Assembly: GCF_002234375.1 (NCBI RefSeq)
Contig: NZ_NMQV01000022.1
Coordinates: forward strand, 35,203 to 99,202
Length of the DNA stretch: 64,000 nucleotides
Direction of reading: 5' to 3'
Source: Pseudomonas fluvialis
Lineage (GTDB): Bacteria > Pseudomonadota > Gammaproteobacteria > Pseudomonadales > Pseudomonadaceae
A program made the translations under genes and the position numbers. Below the pieces are notes generated by a model. That model was not told the DNA's origin and made no database searches. It saw only the letters and a list, made by a program, of their open reading frames with translations. Shown here piece after piece: positions 54,243 to 61,871 of this stretch (the first letter of the stretch is position 1; the number at the start of each line of letters is the position of its first letter).

Positions 54243-55420
54243 TGTTCAAACGCCTGGACTTAGCGATTATTAACCGGAGTTTCTGGCCGGTTTATCCGGT
54301 TATCGGTGAAGCGCTGATGCGCTTTGCCGAGCAGCAGGCTAAAAAGCGAAAGGTCGGCGTGATTTTACAGGATCATGTTGATATTCGTGCTCAGTTACTC
54401 AAGCACCAGCGGGGCGAACACGTCAATTTTTACCCGGCTCATGCCTTTTCTGTGTCGGGCAGCAGTATTATGCGACGGGCAATGGATGCCGTATTTTTTA
54501 TGTTGTGGGTATTTTTGATACTGCTGATCAAGCGCCCTAGAAAGGTTTATGTATCAACTGACCCCCCCGTTTTAGTCCCTTTTATCGTGATGCTATATTG
54601 CGCTATTTTCCGAGCTCAGTATTTTTATCACTTACAGGATATTCACCCCGAAGCTGCTAATGTTGTGATCCCGGTTAAGTCTTGGTTGTTTCGGATATTG
54701 CGCTGGTTAGATTCAGTAACGATGCGGCGCGCCAATCTGTTGATTACCATCACCCAGGAAATGGCCGATCAGATTCGTTTGCGCTCAGATACCCGATCAT
54801 CCATTGCAGTGCTTGCAAACCCTTCTGTGTCGTTCGATCAGGTTAAGCTACCTGAGCATAAAATCCTTGGTTTTACGTTTTGTGGTACTGCTGGCCGTTT
54901 ACAACGCATTCCGTTGTTAATCAAAGCAATTGAGCAATATTGCCACCAAGGAGGCGTGTTGCCATTTGTGTTTGCGGGGGCTGGGGTCTATGCAAATGAT
55001 CTGGAACGGTTGGCGCAGCAATATAGCAATGTTACCTACAAGGGGTTGGTTTCCGCTTCTGAAGCTGCCCAGATAAACGTTGACTACACATGGGCATTGC
55101 TACCGATTGAAGATGAGGTAACACGCTATGCGTTTCCCAGTAAGTCATCGTCCTATGTGTTCTCTGGTGCTCTGATTGCTGCCGTGTGTGGGAATGAAAT
55201 CAGTGTGGCGAAGTGGGTGGCTGATAATCGATTGGGTGTTGTTGTTACGCCTGAACTCGATGCGTTGTGCCAGTTCTTTTTTAATGTGGAACGCGGCCAG
55301 TATGATGCTGAAACGTTTGATTTTGAACGGAAGGAGTTAAAACAGCGTCTTGGATTTGATACTTTCTTGCGGAAGTTGACTGATTTGGTTGTTGATATGG
55401 ATAGATGCACGAATGGCTAA
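54242..55420 (+). CDS. GT4 glycosyltransferase, WbuB-like L-FucNAc transferase
   Basis: 392 residues. It resembles WbuB, the transferase usually found behind fnlABC. Landmarks are VYVSTDPPVLVPF, FYHLQDIHPEAANVV, LITITQEMADQI and FCGTAGRLQRIPLLIKAIEQ. It probably adds L-FucNAc to the lipid-linked first sugar. ATG 54242 is chosen because it gives the MFKRLDLAIINRS start and a one-base overlap with fnlC. Confidence 0.82.
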   Translation: MFKRLDLAIINRSFWPVYPVIGEALMRFAEQQAKKRKVGVILQDHVDIRAQLLKHQRGEHVNFYPAHAFSVSGSSIMRRAMDAVFFMLWVFLILLIKRPRKVYVSTDPPVLVPFIVMLYCAIFRAQYFYHLQDIHPEAANVVIPVKSWLFRILRWLDSVTMRRANLLITITQEMADQIRLRSDTRSSIAVLANPSVSFDQVKLPEHKILGFTFCGTAGRLQRIPLLIKAIEQYCHQGGVLPFVFAGAGVYANDLERLAQQYSNVTYKGLVSASEAAQINVDYTWALLPIEDEVTRYAFPSKSSSYVFSGALIAAVCGNEISVAKWVADNRLGVVVTPELDALCQFFFNVERGQYDAETFDFERKELKQRLGFDTFLRKLTDLVVDMDRCTNG

Positions 55421-56369
55421 GGTGCTATTAACCGGCTCTAAAGGTTTTGTTGGCTCGATTTTGTTATCTGAACTTACGAGATTACCTGATTGGCGTGTTG
55501 TTTCTGCGGTTCGTTCTGATGCTTCTAACAGTTCTGATGATGTTGTGGTGGTTGGCAATATTGACGGCACTACGGATTATTCGTCGGCACTGTCTGGCGT
55601 AAATGTAGTGGTTCATGCCGCCGCACGTGCGCACATTATGCACGATGAAGTAGTTAACCCACTGGAAGAATATCGTAAGGTAAACGTAGAAGGTACGCTG
55701 AATCTCGCTAAACAGGCTGCCGCTGCGGGTGTGAAGCGTTTTGTTTATATCAGTTCTATTAAAGTTAATGGCGAAAGTACAACTGGATTGACAGCCTTTG
55801 TTGAGGCTAATACTGCTATACCGGAAGACCCGTACGGCGTTTCTAAGTACGAAGCCGAAGTGGGTTTGCGCTTGCTGGCAAAGGAAACAGGTTTGGAGGT
55901 AGTGATTATCCGCCCGCCGCTGGTGTATGGGCCAGGTGTTAAGGCCAACTTTTTGAGTTTGCTTAAGCTTTCCGCCACTGGTTTGCCTTTGCCCTTCGGT
56001 TCGGTGAATAACAAGCGCAGCATGGTGTATGTGGGCAATTTGGTGGATTTGATAGTGCGTTGTATTAATCACCCCAGTGCTGCCAATGAAACATTTTTGG
56101 TATCGGACGGTGACGATGTGTCGTTACGTTCGTTATTAACCATGATGCGTTCGGCAATGGGCCGCTCCGCTTATTTGATTCCGGCACCGGTGGGGTTGTT
56201 TAAGTTGGCTGGCACGCTTACCGGTAAGCAGGGTGTGGTGGATCGTTTAGTAGGCGATTTGCAGGTTGATTCGTCAAAGGCTCGAACCCTATTGGGGTGG
56301 GTTCCTCCTTATACCGTCGAGCAAGGTATTGCGGCAACAGTAGCCGATTTTATGAGTAAGGAACAATAA
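55413..56369 (+). CDS. WbpV/Gne-like NAD-dependent sugar-nucleotide epimerase/reductase
   Basis: 318 residues of extended SDR: VLLTGSKGFVGSILL, HAAARAHIMHD, YISSIKVNGEST and PYGVSKYEAEVGLRLL with Tyr-x3-Lys. Such proteins either reduce the 4-keto product of WbpM to UDP-QuiNAc (or FucNAc) or epimerise HexNAc at C4. Its place just before the initiating transferase suggests it makes that enzyme's donor. The start overlaps the glycosyltransferase by eight bases. Confidence 0.85.
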   Translation: MAKVLLTGSKGFVGSILLSELTRLPDWRVVSAVRSDASNSSDDVVVVGNIDGTTDYSSALSGVNVVVHAAARAHIMHDEVVNPLEEYRKVNVEGTLNLAKQAAAAGVKRFVYISSIKVNGESTTGLTAFVEANTAIPEDPYGVSKYEAEVGLRLLAKETGLEVVIIRPPLVYGPGVKANFLSLLKLSATGLPLPFGSVNNKRSMVYVGNLVDLIVRCINHPSAANETFLVSDGDDVSLRSLLTMMRSAMGRSAYLIPAPVGLFKLAGTLTGKQGVVDRLVGDLQVDSSKARTLLGWVPPYTVEQGIAATVADFMSKEQ

Positions 56370-56370
56370 C

Positions 56371-56922
56371 GTGTTACGTATTTTTGATTTTACCTTTGCC
56401 CTGTTGGGGCTGGTGTTTGGTTTTCCGGTGTTGTTGGTTATTTATGTACTGGGGTTGTTTGATACGGGGTCGCCGTTGTTTTGGCAGGAGCGGGTAGGGC
56501 GCAATAAAAAGCCGTTTAATTTAGTCAAGTTTCGCACCATGAAGCTGGATACGGCCTCGGTGGCTACGCACCTTGCCAGCAGTGCTTCGATCACCCGTTT
56601 CGGGCATTTCCTGCGTAAAACCAAGCTGGATGAGTTGCCGCAGCTATGGAATGTGCTGAAAGGCGAAATGAGCCTAGTCGGGCCTCGGCCTGGGCTGTTC
56701 AACCAGGAAGAGTTAACCGCTGAGCGGGCCAAACGTGGCGTGTTTGCAGTGCGCCCTGGGATTACCGGGTTGGCCCAGGTGAATGAGATCGATATGTCTA
56801 CGCCTGCGTTGCTGGCAGAGGTAGACCAACAAATGATCGACAGCCTCTGCCTGCGGGATTACTTCAAGTACATCCTGATGACGGTGCTGGGCAAAGGTGC
56901 GGGTGATCGCATCGTCAAGTGA
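56371..56922 (+). CDS. Initiating sugar-1-phosphate transferase (monotopic PGT)
   Basis: 183 residues, GTG start. One N-terminal re-entrant hydrophobic segment, then WQERVGRNKKPFNLVKFRTM, LRKTKLDELPQLWNVLKGEM and SLVGPRPG. This is the PglC/WcaJ catalytic domain alone, with the Asp-Glu pair intact. It loads the first sugar phosphate on undecaprenyl phosphate. Pseudomonas O loci often use the polytopic WbpL here instead. Confidence 0.92.
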   Translation: MLRIFDFTFALLGLVFGFPVLLVIYVLGLFDTGSPLFWQERVGRNKKPFNLVKFRTMKLDTASVATHLASSASITRFGHFLRKTKLDELPQLWNVLKGEMSLVGPRPGLFNQEELTAERAKRGVFAVRPGITGLAQVNEIDMSTPALLAEVDQQMIDSLCLRDYFKYILMTVLGKGAGDRIVK

Positions 56923-57059
56923 TCAGCGGCTGGCATAGCCTGCCGTCTGCTGCATTGTGCGGCCTCGACCTGCTCAGGGGCTGCTTTATTACCGCTCACA
57001 GTGGCGCATCGGCGTATTATCCGGCGCGTTAGGGACTGACTTTTCTGATGGGTTTATCC

Positions 57060-57512
57060 ATGCGCAAACAAGCTGTCTTGCTGGGCTGTGTTGCCCTGTC
57101 CTTGTTGGGTTGCGAGCAACCTGTGACCCAGGACGCCAATCGCCCGCTGGTCTGGCGTGCGCCGGCGCTGCATGAGCAAAGCCCGGCGCTGCAGGCGTTG
57201 CGTGAGTGGAGTGCGCAAGCTGAGGCGCCGCTGTTTGTGGCGCGGATCGAGGAAGACCGCTCGGCGGGCGAGGCGCCGCGCCAGCGTTTGCAGGTGCACT
57301 CTACGGCTAACGCCATGCGTGTGGAGGGTGAAGTGTTTGCCCGCCTGGCGCGCCTTGGCTATAGCCGCACGCTGCTGCGTGAGCAGGCCGGGCTGTTCGT
57401 GGTGGAGTACCGGAACAGTCAGGATTTGCCGGTATCGGCCGAGTATCGCGAACGGGCAGAGCAGGGCGGGGTGAAGAGTACGGTGCTGTTCAGTTGGCCG
57501 CAGGGTAACTGA
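57060..57512 (+). CDS. Small lipoprotein of unknown function
   Basis: 150 residues from ATG 57060. The lipobox LSLLGC ends the signal peptide; EQPVTQDANR follows the acylated Cys. The rest is soluble with EGEVFARLARLGYSRTLLREQ and a DxPVSAEYR segment. High G+C returns here, so it belongs to the host and not to the imported block. No family is recognised. It separates the imported genes from wbpM. Confidence 0.6.
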   Translation: MRKQAVLLGCVALSLLGCEQPVTQDANRPLVWRAPALHEQSPALQALREWSAQAEAPLFVARIEEDRSAGEAPRQRLQVHSTANAMRVEGEVFARLARLGYSRTLLREQAGLFVVEYRNSQDLPVSAEYRERAEQGGVKSTVLFSWPQGN

Positions 57513-57559
57513 ATACGTGCGCTTCATGGCCATGGCCGATAAGGATGTAGGACGTTGTT

Positions 57560-59572
57560 ATGTTGAATATTGCCAATAACCTGCGCTCACGCTTGATTCG
57601 CTTGCCGCGTCGCTACAAGCGCATCCTCCAGGTGGTGACGGATGTCGCCCTGGTGTGGCTGGCCTTGTGGTTGGCCTTCCTGGTGCGCCTTGGTGACCCT
57701 GAACATATCGAGCCGCTGGGCGGGCATGCCTGGTTGTTTGCCCTGGCCCCGCTGATTGCCATTCCGCTGTTTGTGCGTGGCGGCATGTACCGGGCGGTGA
57801 TGCGTTATTTCGGCAACGATGCCTTGTTGTCGATTGCCCGCGCGGTGTCGTTTGCCGCGTTGTTGCTGGCGGTGGCGGTGTACTGGTACCAGGACGCCCC
57901 GAAGATCATTCCGCGTTCGATGGTGTTCAACTACTGGTGGCTTAGCCTGGTGCTGATTGGTGGCCTGCGCCTGCTGATGCGTCAGTTCTTCATGGGCGAC
58001 TGGTACTCCGCCGACACGCCTTATCGTTTTACCCATCGTGACAGTGGCTTGCCGCGGGTGGCGGTCTACGGTGCCGGCTCGGCGGGCAATCAACTGGTGG
58101 CGGCGCTGCGCTTGGGGCGCTCGATGCGTCCGGTGGCCTTTATCGATGATGATGCCAATATCGCCAATCGGGTGATTGCCGGCCTGCGCGTTTATACCCC
58201 CAAGCATATCCAGCAGATGATCGACGAAACCGGCGCGGAGGAAATCCTCCTGGCCATGCCTTCGTTGTCGCGGGGCAAGCGGCGGGAGATTCTCGATCGC
58301 CTGGAGTCGCTGCCGCTGCATGTACGCAGTATCCCCGGCTTCATGGACCTGGCCAGTGGACGGGTGAAGGTCGAAGACCTGCAGGAAGTGGACATTGCCG
58401 ATTTGTTGGGGCGAGATGCGGTGCCGCCGCAGAAGGCCCTGTTCGAGCGCTGCATCAAGGACCAGGTGGTATTGGTGACAGGGGCTGGTGGCTCGATTGG
58501 TTCCGAGCTGTGCCGGCAGATTCTCGCCAGCGGTGCGCGTACCCTGCTGTTGTTCGAGCATTGCGAGTTCAACCTGTACAACATTCACAGTGAGCTGCAG
58601 CGGCGCTGCGAGCGTGAGTCCCTGCCGATTCAGCTGGTGCCCATCCTCGGCTCGATCCGCAATGCCGGACGCTTGCACGATGTGCTGCAGACCTGGGAGG
58701 TCGATACGCTCTACCACGCCGCCGCCTACAAGCATGTGCCGATGGTCGAACACAACATTGCCGAGGGTGTGCTGAATAACCTGGTGGGTACGCTGAATAC
58801 TGCCCAGGCGGCGATCAAGGCGGGCGTGGCCAACTTCGTGCTGATCTCTACCGACAAGGCGGTGCGTCCGACCAATGTGATGGGCAGCACCAAGCGCCTG
58901 GCCGAGATGGTTCTACAAGCCCTGAGCCGTGAGTCGGCACCGGTGCTGTTTGGCGAGGACAAGGCGGTTCATCACGTCAACAAGACCCGCTTTACCATGG
59001 TGCGTTTCGGCAATGTGCTGGGCTCTTCCGGCTCGGTGATTCCGCTGTTCCGCCAGCAGATCAAGCGCGGTGGTCCGGTGACGGTTACCCACCCGAATAT
59101 CACTCGTTACTTCATGACCATTCCCGAGGCGGCGCAGCTGGTTATCCAGGCCGGCTCGCTGGGCGAGGGCGGGGATGTGTTCGTGCTGGATATGGGCGAG
59201 CCGGTGAAGATTGCCGTGCTGGCGGAGAAGATGATCCATCTGTCCGGCCTTACCGTGCGCAGCGAGCGCAATCCGCAGGGCGATATCGCCATCGAGTTCA
59301 CCGGGCTGCGACCGGGCGAGAAGCTCTACGAGGAGCTGCTGATTGGTGACAACGTGCAGCCGACCGAGCACCCGATGATCATGCGTGCGCATGAGGAGCA
59401 TCTGGACTGGGAAACCTTCAAGCGCTGCCTGGCTCAGCTACTGGCAGCGGTGGAAGCGGATGACTATGCCCGGGTGCGCCAGCTGCTGCGCGAAACGGTC
59501 AATGGCTACGCCCCGGATGGCGAGATCGTCGACTGGATTCATCTGCAGCGCCGCCCGCAACGCCCGCATTGA
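57560..59572 (+). CDS. wbpM: WbpM-type UDP-GlcNAc 4,6-dehydratase
   Basis: 670 residues. Four N-terminal membrane helices, a CoA-binding-like domain (VAVYGAGSAGNQLVAAL), then the catalytic SDR: VLVTGAGGSIGSELCRQIL, HAAAYKHVPMVEHN and STDKAVRPTNVMGSTKRLAE with the Met/Lys pair replacing Tyr/Lys. It forms UDP-4-keto-6-deoxy-GlcNAc, the precursor of QuiNAc and D-FucNAc. It closes the O-antigen locus as in other pseudomonads. High G+C marks it as host-type. Confidence 0.95.
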   Translation: MLNIANNLRSRLIRLPRRYKRILQVVTDVALVWLALWLAFLVRLGDPEHIEPLGGHAWLFALAPLIAIPLFVRGGMYRAVMRYFGNDALLSIARAVSFAALLLAVAVYWYQDAPKIIPRSMVFNYWWLSLVLIGGLRLLMRQFFMGDWYSADTPYRFTHRDSGLPRVAVYGAGSAGNQLVAALRLGRSMRPVAFIDDDANIANRVIAGLRVYTPKHIQQMIDETGAEEILLAMPSLSRGKRREILDRLESLPLHVRSIPGFMDLASGRVKVEDLQEVDIADLLGRDAVPPQKALFERCIKDQVVLVTGAGGSIGSELCRQILASGARTLLLFEHCEFNLYNIHSELQRRCERESLPIQLVPILGSIRNAGRLHDVLQTWEVDTLYHAAAYKHVPMVEHNIAEGVLNNLVGTLNTAQAAIKAGVANFVLISTDKAVRPTNVMGSTKRLAEMVLQALSRESAPVLFGEDKAVHHVNKTRFTMVRFGNVLGSSGSVIPLFRQQIKRGGPVTVTHPNITRYFMTIPEAAQLVIQAGSLGEGGDVFVLDMGEPVKIAVLAEKMIHLSGLTVRSERNPQGDIAIEFTGLRPGEKLYEELLIGDNVQPTEHPMIMRAHEEHLDWETFKRCLAQLLAAVEADDYARVRQLLRETVNGYAPDGEIVDWIHLQRRPQRPH

Positions 59573-59658
59573 CTGGCCATCGCCTGGCGCCCTGTGGCGC
59601 ACAGGCGAGGTGCTTTACGCTGTATCCACGCCTGTGCCCGCGCACGTCCACGGCGTAC

Positions 59659-60570
59659 CTACAGATGGAAATGGCCCGCCGCCTCCGGCTGGTAGAGGAC
59701 TTTCCTGATTTCAATCCGGCGGGTGCGCTCAGCAATTCGCCAGTCGATAGCATCCCCTTCCTGATAGCCGAGGATGGCCGCACCGATGTCGGAGCATACG
59801 GAATGCTTGCCGCGGCTGCTGTCTGCATCTTCCGGGTACACCAAGGTCACTTCGAGCTCTTCGTCGTCCAGCTGGAGCAAGGCTCTGGAGTTCATCGTGA
59901 CGACATTGCGCGCCACCTGCTGCGGTTTGACGACAATGGCCCGCTCAAGCTCATGTTCAAGCTCAACGACGGCCGGGCCTTCTTCGAGGACGATCAGGCT
60001 TTCCAGCCTGGCCTTGTCGATCTCGGTAATGTAGATCCCCGTGGCGTCGGCCAGGCGCCCTGTACGCAAGCGCTGCAGATAGTCTGCTGCGGTCATGGCA
60101 AATGACTTCAGCGTCGGCGTTTCGCGCTCCAGCAGAAAGCCGTTGCGCAGAAAGGCTTTCAGCGAGCGGCTGTTGTCCGGGTGGATCTTGGCGATCAGCT
60201 TTTCGGCCCGCATGTCGAGGAATGCCAGTTTCATGCCTTCGCGGATCGTCCGGGCACCCAGGTTGCGCCCCCATTTATCGCTGTCGCCAATGACCAGCAC
60301 GATCTCGCACTGTGCACCGGTCTTGATCAGCCGGACAAACCCCACCGGCGTATCGTGCCGGTCATAGGCCATGAAGAAGCGCCCGCCGCGGTTGAAGAGA
60401 TGGGTGAGGATCGGCAGTTGGCTGCGATCGATGGCTTGTTCGATGGAGCGGGAGACATCGCGCGAATCGCTCAGATAGCAGGTAACGCGCTCATCTTCCA
60501 GCCAACCCATCAGCGTCAGTGCATGTGCCCGGGTAATTTCAGGGCACAGCGAAATGAAAGGCTTGTTCAT
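59659..60570 (-). CDS. GNAT acetyltransferase fused to an Rnk/GreAB C-terminal-like domain
   Basis: 303 residues. The N-terminal GNAT half has CEIVLVIGDSDKWGRNLGARTI, the acetyl-CoA region, and HPDNSRSLKAFLRNGFLLE. The C-terminal half from about residue 175 starts GIYITEIDKARLESLIV, continues NVVTMNSRALLQLDDEELEV and ends EIRKVLYQPEAAGHFHL, the signature of Rnk, which binds RNA polymerase. The start at 60570 is tentative; other ATGs lie upstream. It may acetylate a target held at the polymerase. Confidence 0.85.
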   Translation of the reverse strand: MNKPFISLCPEITRAHALTLMGWLEDERVTCYLSDSRDVSRSIEQAIDRSQLPILTHLFNRGGRFFMAYDRHDTPVGFVRLIKTGAQCEIVLVIGDSDKWGRNLGARTIREGMKLAFLDMRAEKLIAKIHPDNSRSLKAFLRNGFLLERETPTLKSFAMTAADYLQRLRTGRLADATGIYITEIDKARLESLIVLEEGPAVVELEHELERAIVVKPQQVARNVVTMNSRALLQLDDEELEVTLVYPEDADSSRGKHSVCSDIGAAILGYQEGDAIDWRIAERTRRIEIRKVLYQPEAAGHFHL

Positions 60571-60654
60571 CTTCACCACAGGTTTCTGTAAAGGATGAAA
60601 GCCCTTCATGGCGATGGCCATGACGGTTCTTTCGGCAACCGGCTATGTTAAGCG

Positions 60655-60675
60655 ATTCGGCGAGTAATGCCGAAT
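60655..60675. repeat. Inverted repeat upstream of the GNAT-Rnk gene
   Basis: ATTCGGC (60655-60661) and GCCGAAT (60669-60675) are perfect complements around a seven-base spacer, 85 bases before the assigned start. It could be an operator. There is no T-run on either side. Confidence 0.3.
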
Positions 60676-60795
60676 GGTTGGGGGCGTTCGAGGAAAACGG
60701 CGTTGGCCAACCTCGGGCTTGGCAAGCGCTCAAGCTGGAGACGCTGTGCTGAATGGGCCAGCCGGCACAGCCGTGGCCAGGGTATTGCGAGGCGA

Positions 60796-60826
60796 AAGAC
60801 AGGCAAGGCAATTGCCTGCCTGTCTT
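60796..60826 (-). terminator. Probable terminator behind the 344-residue membrane-anchored gene
   Basis: AAGACAGGCA-AGGCA and TGCCT-GCCTGTCTT fold into a long stem with one bulged A and an AATT-centred loop, 11 bases after the stop of the minus-strand gene at 60837. The minus-strand tail has three T residues only. Confidence 0.55.
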
Positions 60827-60836
60827 CCGTGGCCTG

Positions 60837-61871
60837 TTAGAGGCTTTCCAGCTGCGGGTTGAGGCGGTCGAGCAGGCGATTGATGCGTGCCGGGCTGTCC
60901 AGCCGCTCCAGGTCGCTCAGGCGCACCCGTTCTTCAGGCTCCAGGCTCAGGCTGAGCCCGCGTATTTCTCCCAGGGCCAGTTGGCCGAGCAGCTCGCAGG
61001 TGTCTTCCAGGCCGCGTGGCAAACGGCCAAGCTCCTCGCTGCACTCGCGCTGCTGCTCTGCCACCTGTTGGCGCAGGTGCTTTTCACGTTGCTTGTCGGC
61101 ACTGCCGGCAGTGGGGTCGAGGGGCGTGTTGTAGCGCTGGTAGAGCGCCGCGGAACGCTTGAGCATACCCAGGTCACGCAGGCTGACCTGCAGGCTACCC
61201 AGTTCGGCTCGTTGCATGGCCAGGGCCAGGTCCTCGGTTTCCTGGACCAGCAGCAGCGGGTTCTCCTGCAGGTCGGCGAGGTTGTCGGTAAAGCGTTGCA
61301 GCTCACGGTTGAGGTTGCGCAGGCCGTTCAGCTGGTAGTGCAGGCGGGTGCTGAACAGCTCGGGCAGCTCCAGTTCCAGCTCAGTGACCAGGCTGCTGTC
61401 GTCGTCATCAATGTCGACGAACAGCGCCAGGTTGAACGCCGGCATTTCCCGTAGCCCGGTGTTGACCGCCGGGGCAAAGCGCGTGGCCTGGTTGAGTTGG
61501 CGGTTGAAGCCTCCCATCTGGCCGAGTTGGCGCAAGCCGCCCATGGCTTGCTGGTCGGCTTCGATGCCTTGCAGGCGCAAGCGCATGCGGCTGCGCTGCT
61601 CGTCGCTGATCACTTCACTGATGTGCAGCTCGGCAGCGCGCAGCAGCGGCTCTTTGCCACCCACATCGAAGGTGATGTCGTGAATGCTGAGGCTGCTGCC
61701 AAACGGCGAGGCAGATACTTTGCTCCAGCTGAGCTTGTCGTCCAGTTGGTGTTCGTACACCCAGTCTTCGAGTCTTTTTTCCGCTTGGGCACTGCTGTAG
61801 CTGCTCAGGCCGAAGTAGCCGGCCAGGCAGGCGGCCAGCGCGCCACCGGCGATCAGGGGAAGTTTGTTCAT
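60837..61871 (-). CDS. Membrane-anchored periplasmic protein, AsmA/YdgA-like
   Basis: 344 residues with an N-terminal membrane anchor (LIAGGALAACLAGYFGLSSY) and a beta-rich body like AsmA/DUF945 proteins: SSLSIHDITFDVGGKEPLLRAAELHISEV. A conserved-looking DDDDSSLVTELELELPE and a helical C-terminus follow. The assignment is by general look only. Its ATG overlaps the stop of the upstream secreted protein gene, so both are co-translated. Confidence 0.55.
   Translation of the reverse strand: MNKLPLIAGGALAACLAGYFGLSSYSSAQAEKRLEDWVYEHQLDDKLSWSKVSASPFGSSLSIHDITFDVGGKEPLLRAAELHISEVISDEQRSRMRLRLQGIEADQQAMGGLRQLGQMGGFNRQLNQATRFAPAVNTGLREMPAFNLALFVDIDDDDSSLVTELELELPELFSTRLHYQLNGLRNLNRELQRFTDNLADLQENPLLLVQETEDLALAMQRAELGSLQVSLRDLGMLKRSAALYQRYNTPLDPTAGSADKQREKHLRQQVAEQQRECSEELGRLPRGLEDTCELLGQLALGEIRGLSLSLEPEERVRLSDLERLDSPARINRLLDRLNPQLESL

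Noticed and set aside
59569..60105. A plus-strand frame of 178 codons behind wbpM
   Set aside because: It is antisense to the GNAT-Rnk fusion gene, which has clear motifs in both halves.
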